Shown: positions 16,895-26,322 of the stretch, one piece after another
Position numbering within the stretch: position 1 is the first letter of the stretch
Layout: each line of letters opens with the position of its first letter
Assembly: GCA_002255925.1 (NCBI GenBank)
Contig: NKIH01000001.1
Coordinates: forward strand, 434,001-498,000
Reading direction: 5' to 3'
DNA length: 64,000 bases
From: Burkholderiales bacterium PBB6
GTDB taxonomy: Bacteria > Pseudomonadota > Gammaproteobacteria > Burkholderiales > Burkholderiaceae_C
Translations under genes and position numbers: made by a program
The notes under the pieces: model-generated
Database searches by the model: none
The model's input: the letters and a program-made list of their open reading frames with translations, nothing else
Told to the model about the DNA's origin: nothing

Positions 16895-17005
16895 GGGTTT
16901 ACCCTGAATACTTAAACCATGATGGTATCGGATTGGCTCCAATACCACAAGTCCGCGGGGTTGAAAGCAGCTGTACCAAAGGTGATTGAGTGGGCGCTAA
17001 CTTGT

Positions 17006-17037
17006 GGTCGCAGCCCCGTTTGACAGGGGCTGCGACC
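17006..17037. terminator. 12-bp perfect hairpin between maeB and the RNase island
   Basis: GGTCGCAGCCCC, an 8-base loop and GGGGCTGCGACC lie 14 bp past the maeB stop. The stem is strong but no U-run follows on the minus strand. It may be a terminator of maeB helped by Rho, or a transcript-end stabiliser. Confidence 0.5.
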
Positions 17038-17050
17038 TGCGCACAAAAGT

Positions 17051-19345
17051 TCAGCGCGCGGCGTTGGCGTCGGCGACCGTCAGGGCGGTCATGTTCACCA
17101 CGCGGCGCACGGTGGCCGACGGCGTGACGATGTGAACCGGCTTTGACGCACCCAGCAGGACCGGGCCGATGGCGATGCCGCCGCCAGCCGTGGTCTTGAG
17201 CAGGTTGTAGCTGATGTTGGCGGCGTCGATGTTGGGCAGCACCAGCAGGTTGGCTTCGCCCTTCAGCGTGCTGCGCGGCATCAGCTCGGCGCGGTACTCG
17301 GCGTCCAGGGCCGTGTCGCCGTGCATTTCGCCGTCGATTTCCAGCCACGGGGCCTGCTGCTGCACAAGGGCCAGCGTCTCGCGCATCTTCACGGCCGACG
17401 GCTGGTTGCTCGAGCCGAAGTTCGAGTGGCTCAGCAGGGCGGCCTTGGGCTGGATGCCGAAGCGCAGCATTTCCTCGGCCGCCATGATGGTGATCTCGGC
17501 CAGCTGCTCTGCGGTCGGGTCGTAGTTCACGTGCGTGTCCACCAGGAAGATCTGGCGATTCGGCAGGATCAGACCGTTCATGCAGGCGTAGGTCTTGACG
17601 CCCGGGCGCTTGCCGATGATCGAGTCGATGTGCGCCAGGTGCATCGAGGTCGTGCCCCAGGTGCCGCAGATCATGCCGTCGACCTCGCCCTTGTGCAGCA
17701 GCATGCTGCTGATCAGGGTCAGGCGGCGACGCATCTCGATCTTGGCGAACTGCTCGGTAACGCCCTTGCGCTCCATCATCTGGTGGTAAGTCTGCCAGTA
17801 GTCGCGGTAACGGCGGTCATCGTCGATGTTGACGATCTCGTAGTCGCGACCCTCTTCCAGACGCAGGCCGAGCTTCTCGATGCGTGCCTTGATGACCGCC
17901 GCACGACCCACCAGCACCGGGCGGGCCAGACCTTCGTCGGCCACCACCTGCACGGCGCGCAGCACACGGCGGTCTTCGCCTTCGGCGTAGGCCACGCGGC
18001 GGGCCTTGGCCTTCTTGGCGACCGCATAGATCGGCTTCATCATCGTGCCCGAGGCATAGACGAAGGTCTGCAGCTTGTCGCGGTAGGCCTGCATGTCCTT
18101 GATGGGCATCTGGGCCACGCCGCACTCGGCGGCGGCCTTGGCCACGGCCGGCGCGATCTGCATCATCAGGCGCGGATCAAACGGCTTCGGAATCAGGTAT
18201 TCCGGGCCGAACGACAGCGTGGCGCCGGCGTAAGCGGCTGCCACCACGTCGTTCTGCTCGGCTTGCGCCAGGTCAGCGATGGCATGCACCGCCGCGATTT
18301 CCATCTCGTCGGTGATGGTGGTCGCGCGGCAGTCCAGGGCACCACGGAAGATGTACGGGAAGCACAGGACGTTGTTGACCTGGTTCGGGAAGTCGGTGCG
18401 GCCGGTGGCCATGATGGCGTCGTCACGCACCGCCTTGACTTCCTCCGGCATGATTTCCGGGTTCGGGTTGGCCAGCGCGAAGATCAGCGGCGAGGCTGCC
18501 ATGCTGGCCACCATGTCGGCCTTGAGCACGCCACCGGCGGACAGACCCAGGAAGATGTCGGCGCCCGCAATCGCTTCACGCAGGCTGCGGTGCGGCGTGT
18601 CCTGGGCGAACTCGTCCTTGTCCGGGTCCATCAGCTCGGTGCGGCCCTTCCAGACCACACCAGCCAGGTCGGTCACGAAGATGTTTTCGCGCGGCATGCC
18701 CAGCTTCACCAGCAGGTTCAGGCAGGCCAGTGCGGCGGCGCCTGCGCCCGAGGACACCAGCTTGACCTCCTTGATGCTCTTGCCAACGACCTTCAGGCCG
18801 TTCAGCAGGGCGGCGCCCACCACGATGGCGGTGCCGTGCTGGTCGTCATGGAAAACTGGAATCTTCAGACGTTCACGGAGCTTGCGCTCGACGTAGAAAC
18901 AATCCGGGGCCTTGATGTCTTCGAGGTTGATGCCGCCGAAGGTGGGCTCCAGCGACGCGATGATGTCGACCAGCTTGTCGAGGTTCTTCTCGTCAATTTC
19001 CAGGTCGAAGACGTCAATGCCGGCGAACTTCTTGAAAAGCACGCCCTTGCCTTCCATCACCGGCTTGGACGCCAGCGGGCCGATGTCGCCCAGGCCCAGC
19101 ACCGCGGTGCCGTTGGTGACCACGGCCACCAGGTTGCCGCGCGAGGTGTAGCGGAAAGCGTTCGCCGGGTCTTCGACGATTTCTTCGCAGGCTGCGGCCA
19201 CGCCGGGCGAGTAGGCCAGGGCCAGATCGCGCTGGTTGATCAGCTGCTTGGTGGCGCTGATGGCGATCTTGCCCGGTGTCGGGAACTCGTGATACTCAAG
19301 CGCGGCGCGGCGCAACTCGGCTTGTTTTTCTTCGGCGGACGGCAT
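17051..19345 (-). CDS. maeB: NADP-dependent malic enzyme with C-terminal phosphotransacetylase-like domain
   Basis: A 764-residue MaeB-type enzyme that oxidatively decarboxylates malate to pyruvate with NADPH formation. The N-terminal malic domain ([35 protein letters not shown]) is followed by the NAD(P) fold ([15 protein letters not shown]). A phosphotransacetylase-like regulatory domain runs from about residue 430 to the end ([25 protein letters not shown]). Length fits the family. The C-terminal domain normally mediates acetyl-CoA inhibition rather than catalysis. It diverges from the DctS-like sensor kinase, suggesting shared C4-dicarboxylate physiology. Confidence 0.95.
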   Translation of the reverse strand: MPSAEEKQAELRRAALEYHEFPTPGKIAISATKQLINQRDLALAYSPGVAAACEEIVEDPANAFRYTSRGNLVAVVTNGTAVLGLGDIGPLASKPVMEGKGVLFKKFAGIDVFDLEIDEKNLDKLVDIIASLEPTFGGINLEDIKAPDCFYVERKLRERLKIPVFHDDQHGTAIVVGAALLNGLKVVGKSIKEVKLVSSGAGAAALACLNLLVKLGMPRENIFVTDLAGVVWKGRTELMDPDKDEFAQDTPHRSLREAIAGADIFLGLSAGGVLKADMVASMAASPLIFALANPNPEIMPEEVKAVRDDAIMATGRTDFPNQVNNVLCFPYIFRGALDCRATTITDEMEIAAVHAIADLAQAEQNDVVAAAYAGATLSFGPEYLIPKPFDPRLMMQIAPAVAKAAAECGVAQMPIKDMQAYRDKLQTFVYASGTMMKPIYAVAKKAKARRVAYAEGEDRRVLRAVQVVADEGLARPVLVGRAAVIKARIEKLGLRLEEGRDYEIVNIDDDRRYRDYWQTYHQMMERKGVTEQFAKIEMRRRLTLISSMLLHKGEVDGMICGTWGTTSMHLAHIDSIIGKRPGVKTYACMNGLILPNRQIFLVDTHVNYDPTAEQLAEITIMAAEEMLRFGIQPKAALLSHSNFGSSNQPSAVKMRETLALVQQQAPWLEIDGEMHGDTALDAEYRAELMPRSTLKGEANLLVLPNIDAANISYNLLKTTAGGGIAIGPVLLGASKPVHIVTPSATVRRVVNMTALTVADANAAR

Positions 19346-19503
19346 CAGGGAGCTTCCTTGGGTTCGATCGCAAGAGGGGAGGGGATTCTAGGAGCGGCGC
19401 AAAAACGCACCCGCCCACACGGAGATCCGCAGCCCGCGGCCCGACAGTGTGCGCCGGGAACCTGTCAATCGCATGCGCGAAACTGCTTATCCCGACCCGG
19501 ACC

Positions 19504-21609
19504 ATGCCGTTGATACTCGACGCGCTGTGGTCTGCCCCCTTCTTGTACATGCCTGTTGTGACTGACGCCCCGGTATCCGCCGTGCCTGCTGCCGAGCCCG
19601 CCCGTGAAGTGCGGGGTGGGCGGCGCTGGCTGTGGGCCGCGCTGGTGCTGCTGCTGCTGGTGGCGCAAAGCCTGCTGTTGTGGCTGACCTTCAGCTACGA
19701 GGAGTCGCGGGCGCAGGACCAGGCTGACACCGCGGCGGCGGCCGGCTCGCTCGAGATGCGCCGGGTGGTTCAGCGCGTGCAGCAGAGCGTGCAGTCGCTG
19801 CTCTGGAATGACCCGTCGGTCGGCCAGTGGCGCAACGACGCCCGCGAAATGCTGCGCCAGCGGCGTGAGCTGCTGCGGCTCGAGCTGCGCAACATGTCGC
19901 TGAAGATCACCGACGCCGAAGACACCGGCTACGGCAATCCGCTGTTCAGCAGCATTGCCCGCACCGAGCTCGACATTGAATCGCAGGCCGCCTGTGCCGC
20001 GGCCCGACGCACGGCGGCGCCGGCCTTCTCGCGTTCGTATTTCGTGCCGCAGCAGGGCGGCCTGGGCGCCGAGGTGATTGATCTGTGCGTGCCGTTCAGC
20101 CGTGCCGGGCATCCGGAGGGCTATCTGGTGGCCACGATGGGCCTGGGTGCGCTGCTGGACGAGGCCGGGCATGCGGCCGGCCTGACGAGCCATGAGGTTT
20201 CGCTGGTCGAGGCGGACGGCACGCGCCTCGTGCGGGCGGGCTCGCTGCGCGGCGCCGGGGTGTACTACGCCACCCGGCTGGTCGACCTGCCGGGCTATTC
20301 CATCCAGTTGCGGGCGGACGCCGCCCAGGGCCGACCGGGCCTGATTCCCAACGTCGCCATTGCCCTGGTGCTGGGCCTCTCGCTCATCTTGTTCGCCTTG
20401 GTGGTGGTGCTGGCCCGCGACATGCGCCGGCGCACCCGGGCCGAAACCGCATTGGCTGAGGCGCTGGCCTTCCGACGGGCGATGGAAGACTCGCTCGTCA
20501 CCGGCCTGCGGGCGCGTGACGTGAGCGGCCGCATCACCTACGTGAACCCGGCGTTCTGCGCGATGACGGGCTACTCCGCCGACGAGCTGGTGGGCCAGAG
20601 CCCGCCGCCGTACTGGCCGCCCGAGCAGGTCGACGAGTACCGCCAGCGGCAGGCCTCTCGCCTGAGCCTGGACACCGACCGCAGCCATCGCGAGGGCTTC
20701 GAGACCCTGTTCATGCGCCGCAATGGCGAGCGCTTCCCGGTGATGATCTACGAGGCGCCGCTGCTGGACCGCGTCGGCCACCACGCCGGCTGGATGAGCG
20801 CGGTGCTGGATGTGAGCGGTGAGCGCCGCATGGAAGAGCTCTCGCGCCAGCAGCAGGAACGCCTGCAGGCCACGGCCCGCCTGGCCACCGTGGGCGAGAT
20901 GGCGTCGCTGCTCAGCCATGAGCTCAACCAGCCGCTCGCGGCCATTGCCAGCTATGCCACCGGCTCGCTCAACCTGATGGCCGAGCCTGAGGCTGACCCG
21001 GAGTTGCAGGGGCTGCTCAAGCAGGCGCTGCAGCGCATTGCCGAGCAGGCGGAACGCGCCGGCCGCGTGATCAAGAGCGTGCATGGCTTCGTGCGCCGCC
21101 GTGAGCAGGCGCGTGAGGCGGTGGGGGCCGATCAGCTGATCGAATCGGTGTTGCCACTGGTGCGGCTGCAGGCGCGCAAGAGCGGCACCCGCATCGAGAT
21201 CCAGTGCCCGAAGCCCGCGCCGCGCGTGGTGGCCGACCGCACCATGGTCGAGCAGGTGTTGCTCAACCTCACCCGCAATGGCGTGCAGGCGATGGAAGCC
21301 ACGCCGCTGGCCGAGCGGGTGCTGACGATCGCCGTGGCCCAGACCCATCCGCGCTGGGTGCAGTTCAGCGTGTCAGATGCCGGTCCGGGCATCGCGCCCG
21401 ACGTGGCGCAGCGCCTGTTCACGCCCTTCTTCACCACGCGGGAAGAGGGCATGGGCCTGGGCTTGTCGCTTTGCCGCACCGTGATCGAGCAGCATGGCGG
21501 CGCACTCGACCACGGCCCCGCCACGCCCGATGGCCGCGGCACCACTTTCCGGTTTACCCTAGCCGTTCCCGACGCCACCCGTCGCCCAACGTCCACCCAC
21601 GCGCCATGA
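19504..21609 (+). CDS. DctS-like PAS sensor histidine kinase
   Basis: A 701-residue membrane kinase (686 if ATG 19549 is used). Transmembrane helix 1 (about 41-63) is followed by an extracytoplasmic sensing domain (~65-280, SYFVPQQGG...DLCVPFSRAG), helix 2 (~283-306) and a PAS domain (VSGRITYVNPAFCAMTGYS). The HisKA box has its phospho-acceptor His near 472 (SHELNQPLAAI). The HATPase has N-box VLLNLTRNGV and G boxes DAGPGI and GMGLGLSLC. The architecture and the PPPYWPPE motif resemble DctS, the C4-dicarboxylate sensor of Rhodobacter, and maeB next door supports that ligand class. The stop overlaps the start of the regulator gene. Confidence 0.82.
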   Translation: MPLILDALWSAPFLYMPVVTDAPVSAVPAAEPAREVRGGRRWLWAALVLLLLVAQSLLLWLTFSYEESRAQDQADTAAAAGSLEMRRVVQRVQQSVQSLLWNDPSVGQWRNDAREMLRQRRELLRLELRNMSLKITDAEDTGYGNPLFSSIARTELDIESQAACAAARRTAAPAFSRSYFVPQQGGLGAEVIDLCVPFSRAGHPEGYLVATMGLGALLDEAGHAAGLTSHEVSLVEADGTRLVRAGSLRGAGVYYATRLVDLPGYSIQLRADAAQGRPGLIPNVAIALVLGLSLILFALVVVLARDMRRRTRAETALAEALAFRRAMEDSLVTGLRARDVSGRITYVNPAFCAMTGYSADELVGQSPPPYWPPEQVDEYRQRQASRLSLDTDRSHREGFETLFMRRNGERFPVMIYEAPLLDRVGHHAGWMSAVLDVSGERRMEELSRQQQERLQATARLATVGEMASLLSHELNQPLAAIASYATGSLNLMAEPEADPELQGLLKQALQRIAEQAERAGRVIKSVHGFVRRREQAREAVGADQLIESVLPLVRLQARKSGTRIEIQCPKPAPRVVADRTMVEQVLLNLTRNGVQAMEATPLAERVLTIAVAQTHPRWVQFSVSDAGPGIAPDVAQRLFTPFFTTREEGMGLGLSLCRTVIEQHGGALDHGPATPDGRGTTFRFTLAVPDATRRPTSTHAP

Positions 21610-22259
21610 GTTTGACTTCTGCCCGGTTCGGATTGCCGATGGTTTACCTTGTAGACGACGAGGATGTGGTGCGCGATGCCCTGGCGTGGCTGCTGCGATC
21701 GCGCCGCCTGCTGTCGGAGGGCTTTGGCAGTGCCGAGGCCTTCGAGGCCATGCTGGATGAAAAGGCCGCCAACCCGTCGGCCTGGCCCGGCTCGCCTTCG
21801 TGCCTGCTGCTGGATGTGCGCATGCCCGGCATGAGCGGCCTGGCGCTGTTCGAACGCCTGATCGAGCGCGGCCTGGTGGACGCCCTCCCCGTGATCTTCC
21901 TGACCGGCCATGGCGACGTGCCCACGGCGGTGGCGGCGGTCAAGCGCGGCGCCTTCGACTTCGTCGAAAAGCCCTTCTCTGACAACGCGCTGGTGGACCG
22001 GGTTGAGCAGGCCCTGCTGCGCAGCGAAGCGGTGCTGGAGGCGCGTGTGGACCAGCGCGCCACGCAACAGGCGCTCTCGGACCTGACCGAGCGTGAACGC
22101 GAGGTGATGCAGCTGGTGGTCGAAGGCAAGCCGAACAAGCTGATCGCCGACGCACTCGACATCAGCGTGCGCACGGTGGAAGTACACCGCGCCCGCGTCT
22201 TCGAGAAGATGAACGTCAAATCGGCGGTCGAGCTGGCCAACCTGCTGCGCCAAGGGTGA
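21606..22259 (+). CDS. FixJ/DctR-type response regulator
   Basis: A 217-residue two-domain regulator. The receiver (VYLVDDEDVVRDAL; phospho-acceptor Asp70 in LLLDVRMPGMSG; switch Lys in VEKPFSD) is joined to a C-terminal LuxR-type helix-turn-helix (LTEREREVMQLVVEGKPNK...RTVEVHRARVFEKM). Its ATG overlaps the kinase stop (ATGA), so the pair is translationally coupled. It probably activates dicarboxylate transport or metabolism genes; no dct transporter gene is inside the window. Part of the gene overlaps unrelated open frames that I ignore. Confidence 0.9.
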   Translation: MSLTSARFGLPMVYLVDDEDVVRDALAWLLRSRRLLSEGFGSAEAFEAMLDEKAANPSAWPGSPSCLLLDVRMPGMSGLALFERLIERGLVDALPVIFLTGHGDVPTAVAAVKRGAFDFVEKPFSDNALVDRVEQALLRSEAVLEARVDQRATQQALSDLTEREREVMQLVVEGKPNKLIADALDISVRTVEVHRARVFEKMNVKSAVELANLLRQG

Positions 22260-22325
22260 CGTTCGCCAATTGCAGCCGGCCCATGCAGGCCGCTGCCGGG
22301 CCCACCCATCAGCGAGAATCCGCCC

Positions 22326-23288
22326 ATGGCATTGGGTGAATTTGAACTGATCGAGCGCTACTTCAAGCGGCCTGTGCGCCGCGCGGCGCTGGGCGTGGGT
22401 GATGACTGCGCCTTGCTGACGCCCGCGCCGGGCATGCAGCTGGCCGTCTCGACGGATCTGCTGGTCGAGGGCCGGCACTTCCTGTCCACGGTTGACCCCG
22501 CGCGGCTCGGCCACAAATCGCTGGCCGTCAACCTGAGTGACCTGGCTGCCTGCGGCGCCCGGCCGCTGGCCTTCACGCTGAGTCTGTCGATGCCGCGCGT
22601 CGACGAGGCCTTCCTCGCGCCTTTCGCCCAAGGCCTGCTGGCGCTGGCAGACGAACACCAGATCGAGCTCGTGGGTGGCGACACCACGGCTGGCCCATTG
22701 ACCATCGGCATCACGGTGATGGGCGAGGTGCCCCCCGGCCAGGCGCTGCTGCGCAGCGGCGCGCAGGTGGGCGACGATGTGTGGATCAGCGGCACGCTGG
22801 GCGATGCCCGCTTGGCGCTGGAAGTCTTTCGCGGCCAGCTGCAACTGTCAGGCGAGGCTTTCGAGCAGGCTCGCCGCGCGATGGAGTGCCCGCAGCCGCG
22901 CGTCGCGCTGGGCCTGGCGCTGCGCGGCCTGGCCACCAGCGCGATCGACCTGAGCGATGGCCTGCTGGGCGACCTCAGCCATGTGCTGCGGCGCTCTGGC
23001 GTGGGCGCGCAATTGCGCCTGGCCGATCTGCCGCGCTCGGCGCTGATGGCTGAGCAGCAAGACGAGGTCCAGGCCTTGTGTCTGCTGACCGGCGGCGATG
23101 ACTACGAGCTGCTGTTCACCGCGCCGCCGTCACGCCGCGATGCGGTGCGGGCTGCCGCGCAAGAAGCCGCCACGCCCGTGACCCTGGTGGGCAGCCTGTG
23201 CGCTGGCGACGGTGTGCAGGTGCTGGGCGCTGGCGGCGTGCCGCTGGACCTTTCCGGCCGACAGGCCTTCGACCACTTCCGGAGCTGA
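22326..23288 (+). CDS. thiL: Thiamine-monophosphate kinase
   Basis: A 320-residue AIR-synthase-fold enzyme converting thiamine phosphate to thiamine diphosphate with ATP. Recognised by GVGDDCALL, STDLLVEGRHF, NLSDLAACGARP, LVGGDTT and the C-terminal AIDLSDGLLGDL and TGGDDYELLF motifs. It stands first in a thiL-pgpA-pncC series with 6 and 18 bp gaps, a combination seen in many proteobacteria. Confidence 0.95.
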   Translation: MALGEFELIERYFKRPVRRAALGVGDDCALLTPAPGMQLAVSTDLLVEGRHFLSTVDPARLGHKSLAVNLSDLAACGARPLAFTLSLSMPRVDEAFLAPFAQGLLALADEHQIELVGGDTTAGPLTIGITVMGEVPPGQALLRSGAQVGDDVWISGTLGDARLALEVFRGQLQLSGEAFEQARRAMECPQPRVALGLALRGLATSAIDLSDGLLGDLSHVLRRSGVGAQLRLADLPRSALMAEQQDEVQALCLLTGGDDYELLFTAPPSRRDAVRAAAQEAATPVTLVGSLCAGDGVQVLGAGGVPLDLSGRQAFDHFRS

Positions 23289-23294
23289 CGCCAG

Positions 23295-23927
23295 ATGGTG
23301 ACCGAGCCTTCACGGCCTGATGGGGACGCTGCCTTGCCGCCGCTGAACTCGACTTCATTCGACCAACCGGATCCGACCCCGGTTTCACCGCCACCCGCAA
23401 CGCCACCTGTAACGCCCGCCCCCCGGCGCCCCACGGTGCGCCTGATGTTCAGTCACCCCGCGCACTGGCTGTCGTTCGGCTTCGGCAGCGGGCTGTCGCC
23501 CATCGCGCCCGGCACCGTGGGCACGCTGTGGGCCTGGGTGGCGTTCCTGGTGCTCAACCCCTGGCTGAACGACGTGCAATGGGCGGGCGTGCTGCTGGCG
23601 GGCTTCGGCATCGGCTGGTGGGCCTGCACCCGCACGGCGCAGGCGCTGGGCACGGGCGATCCGGGCTCGGTGGTCTGGGACGAGGTGCTGGCCTTCTGGC
23701 TGATTCTCTGGATCGTGATGCCCGCAAGCTGGGTCTGGCAACTGGCGGCGTTTCTCGTCTTCCGCCTGTTTGATGCGGCCAAGCCGGGCCCTGTGGGCTG
23801 GGCCGATCGGCTGTTCAAGGCCGCGCCCGGCCAGGCGCCGGGTTGGGCGCAAGGCTTCGGCATCCTGTTCGACGACCTGGTGGCGGCACTCTGCACCTTG
23901 ATCGTGCTGGCCCTCTGGAAAATCTGA
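23295..23927 (+). CDS. pgpA: Phosphatidylglycerophosphatase A
   Basis: A 210-residue inner-membrane phosphatase making phosphatidylglycerol. The PgpA core (FGFGSGLSPIAPGTVGTLWAW, then VWDEVLAFWL and DAAKPGPVGWADRL) carries the conserved acidic residues, with transmembrane helices between. About 50 Pro/Thr-rich residues precede the core, beyond the usual length. ATG 23445 would give the classical size, but the 6-bp spacing to thiL favours 23295. Confidence 0.93.
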   Translation: MVTEPSRPDGDAALPPLNSTSFDQPDPTPVSPPPATPPVTPAPRRPTVRLMFSHPAHWLSFGFGSGLSPIAPGTVGTLWAWVAFLVLNPWLNDVQWAGVLLAGFGIGWWACTRTAQALGTGDPGSVVWDEVLAFWLILWIVMPASWVWQLAAFLVFRLFDAAKPGPVGWADRLFKAAPGQAPGWAQGFGILFDDLVAALCTLIVLALWKI

Positions 23928-23945
23928 TCACCCCGTGACCACGCC

Positions 23946-24572
23946 ATGAGCACCCTGCTGCTGAACACCGACGCATTGACGCAGCAACTGCCGGCCCTGG
24001 CCGATGCCCTGCGGGCCCGCGGCGCCATGATGTGCGCCGCCGAGAGCTGCACCGGCGGGCTCATCGCGGCGCTGTGCACCAGCGTGGCGGGTTCCAGTGA
24101 CTGGTTCGACCGCGGTTTCGTGACCTACAGCAATGAGGCCAAGACACAGATGCTGGGCGTGCCAGCGGCCCTGATCGACGCCCACGGCGCCGTGAGCGAA
24201 GCGGTGGCGCTGGCCATGGCGGAAGGCGCCTTGCTGCACAGCCGGGCCACGCTATCGGTGGCGGTGACGGGCATTGCCGGTCCGGGGGGCGCGGTGCCGG
24301 GCAAACCGGTCGGCACGGTGTGGCTGGCGCTGGGTTGGCGAGAAGCCGTGGATGTCGAAAAAGCCCCGGAAGCTGGCGCTGCCCAGGGCGATGCGACCAT
24401 TCACACCACGATCCACACCACGGCCAGCCTGCTCAACCTGGATGGGGACCGCACAGCCGTGCGCTCAGCCACCGTTCAGTGTGCGATCGGGCGGTTGCTG
24501 GCCTTGTTGATCGATGGGCCCACAGGCCAGTCGGGCTCATCCAGCGGGGCCCTCGGCGCGCCGAACAGGTAA
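23946..24572 (+). CDS. pncC: Nicotinamide-nucleotide amidohydrolase (CinA C-terminal family)
   Basis: A 208-residue stand-alone CinA-C/PncC domain, which deamidates NMN to NaMN in pyridine-nucleotide recycling. The catalytic Ser motif AAESCTGGLIAA and the later VAVTGIAGPGGAVPGKPVGTV loop are present. An insertion of a short repeat (TIHTTIHTT) sits in the second half. The last ~30 codons overlap the 3' end of the convergent GGDEF-EAL gene by 97 bp, longer than most convergent overlaps in this window. Confidence 0.92.
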   Translation: MSTLLLNTDALTQQLPALADALRARGAMMCAAESCTGGLIAALCTSVAGSSDWFDRGFVTYSNEAKTQMLGVPAALIDAHGAVSEAVALAMAEGALLHSRATLSVAVTGIAGPGGAVPGKPVGTVWLALGWREAVDVEKAPEAGAAQGDATIHTTIHTTASLLNLDGDRTAVRSATVQCAIGRLLALLIDGPTGQSGSSSGALGAPNR

Positions 24573-26257
24573 CCCTGCTGGTGGTGGCAGCCCAGGCCGT
24601 GCAGGGCATCGCGCTGGGCGGCGGTTTCCACGCCTTCAGCCACCACGCCGATGTCGAGGCTGCGGGCCAGACGCACGATGCCGTCGATCATCGCCAGCGC
24701 GCGCGGATCACCTGGCAGGCGCTGCACGAAGCTGGCGTCGATCTTCAGCCGCGTCGGACGCAACTGCTGCAAACGCGCCAATGACATCGGGCCCGTGCCG
24801 AAATCATCCACCATCAGGGACACGCCCAGGGTGTGCATCGCATCGATCTGCGGCATCACCGTTTCAGCGTCTTCCATCAAGCTGCTTTCGGTGAGTTCCA
24901 CCGCCAGCTCGCCGGCCAGCAGGCCGTGCTTGCGCAGCGATTCGTCCAGCGCCTGGGCCCAGCCCGGGTCTCTCAGCTGCGAGGCCGACACGTTCACCGA
25001 CACCTGCGCGGGCGAATGGTGGCTGGCCTTCCAGCGGGCCATCTGTGCGCAGGCTTCGTCCAGCGTCTGGCGGCCGAGCTTGGGCATGTCGCCGGCGGCC
25101 TCTACCTTGCCCAGGAAGCGGGCGGGCGGCAGCAGGCCTTCGCGCGGGTGCTGCCAGCGCATCAGGGCTTCGGCCGACACCGCCTGGCCCGTGCGGGTGT
25201 CGATCACCGGCTGCCAGTGCAGGCGCATGTCGCCCGACAACGGCGTGCTCGTGTCTTCGTCGGCGGCGTTGGGGCGGTAGATGGCGAAGCGGCTGCGGCC
25301 GGCGGCCTTGGCCTGGTACATGGCCTGATCGGCGCGCTGCAGCAGCAGATCCAGCGTGTCGCCGTCCCGCGGGAAGCAGGCGATGCCCACGCTGGCCGAC
25401 ACTGACGCGCTGGCGCCTTGCTGCCCCAGGGGCACCGGCACCTCCACCGCGTGGATCAAGCGCAGGGCGGCCTGGGCCAGCAACTCGACGCCGGCCACCG
25501 GGGTCAGCAGCACGGCAAATTCGTCACCGCCGAGGCGGCACAGCAGGTCGGATTCGCGCACCGCGTCGCGCAGGCGCTGGCTGATGCACAGCAGCAGCTC
25601 GTCGCCCGCCGGATGGCCGAGGGTGTCGTTGACCTGCTTGAAATGATCCAGGTCAATGTAGAGCAGGGCCATCGGGTGGCGCTGCCGCAGGGCCGTGGCC
25701 CGCGCGTGGTCGAACAACTCGCCGAACAGGCGCCGGTTCGGCAGGCCGGTCAGCTGGTCGGCCATGGCCAGGCGGCGCAATTCGCTGTGGCCGGCTTCCA
25801 GCGCACCTTCCAGCATGCGCAGGCGTTCATGCGCCTGGCTCATCTGCTGATCCAGCAGCGTCACCTGGTCGCGCGACTGGCTGGCGCTGGCGGCATCGGG
25901 GTCCGCCAGCAGGCCGGTGCGCAAGGCCACCGCCGAGAGCGGCTGCAGCAGCGTTTTCCGCAAGGTGGCGTAGGTGACGCCCGCGCTCACCACGGCCAGC
26001 GTGGGCCAGAGCGATTGCGCACCCCAGGCCGCAGGCCACCACGGCGCCAGCCACGCACCCAGAGCCACGGGCACGGCACCGGCCGCCAGCGCAGCGCCAA
26101 CACGCACATGCGTGGGCCAGCGCCGCCCGGCCATGCGCCCACCAGCACCCGCCCGCTCGGTCATCCGCTCGGGCATTCGCTCTGTGGCGGGCGAAGCCTC
26201 GGGCCAGCCGCTGTTGCGCACACTGTTGCGTAGGTTGTCATTGCTGGTGCCGGCCAC
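24476..26257 (-). CDS. Membrane-bound diguanylate cyclase/phosphodiesterase (GGDEF-EAL)
   Basis: A 593-residue protein with two predicted membrane helices (about 52-75 and 80-100) and a short coiled coil (~125-160). The GGDEF domain has an intact active site (GGDEF at 243-247) and inhibitory I-site RESD at 234-237. The EAL domain has EALMRW at 363-368, VNVSASQL, ELTESSL, DDFGTG, LKIDASFV and AEGVET. Both halves keep the main catalytic residues, so it could make or break cyclic-di-GMP. No recognisable sensory domain beyond the membrane segment. It is monocistronic and convergent with pncC. Confidence 0.92.
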   Translation of the reverse strand: MAGTSNDNLRNSVRNSGWPEASPATERMPERMTERAGAGGRMAGRRWPTHVRVGAALAAGAVPVALGAWLAPWWPAAWGAQSLWPTLAVVSAGVTYATLRKTLLQPLSAVALRTGLLADPDAASASQSRDQVTLLDQQMSQAHERLRMLEGALEAGHSELRRLAMADQLTGLPNRRLFGELFDHARATALRQRHPMALLYIDLDHFKQVNDTLGHPAGDELLLCISQRLRDAVRESDLLCRLGGDEFAVLLTPVAGVELLAQAALRLIHAVEVPVPLGQQGASASVSASVGIACFPRDGDTLDLLLQRADQAMYQAKAAGRSRFAIYRPNAADEDTSTPLSGDMRLHWQPVIDTRTGQAVSAEALMRWQHPREGLLPPARFLGKVEAAGDMPKLGRQTLDEACAQMARWKASHHSPAQVSVNVSASQLRDPGWAQALDESLRKHGLLAGELAVELTESSLMEDAETVMPQIDAMHTLGVSLMVDDFGTGPMSLARLQQLRPTRLKIDASFVQRLPGDPRALAMIDGIVRLARSLDIGVVAEGVETAAQRDALHGLGCHHQQGYLFGAPRAPLDEPDWPVGPSINKASNRPIAH

Positions 26258-26322
26258 GCTGAGCGCCTCCTACGCTGCTGTGTGTCAGTTCGTGACATTC
26301 TCTACCGGTTAAGCTGCCCCGC

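Noticed and set aside
16478-16915. Plus-strand open frame opposite the RNase gene
   Set aside because: The minus strand carries the RNase active-site motifs and signal peptide in order; the plus frame has none.
16916-16943. ACCATGATGGT palindrome and the ATTGG...CCAAT inverted repeat before the RNase gene as a proven operator
   Set aside because: They are suggestive, but the RNase start and promoter are uncertain and the first part could be coding if GTG 16948 is used.
19350-19400. tRNA-like GGTTCGATCGC stretch upstream of maeB
   Set aside because: No cloverleaf stems can be formed around it; it is the maeB leader.
17321-19513. 730-codon plus-strand open frame opposite maeB
   Set aside because: Antisense shadow: low-complexity His/Val/Gly composition, no start signal, and the minus strand encodes a full-length malic enzyme.
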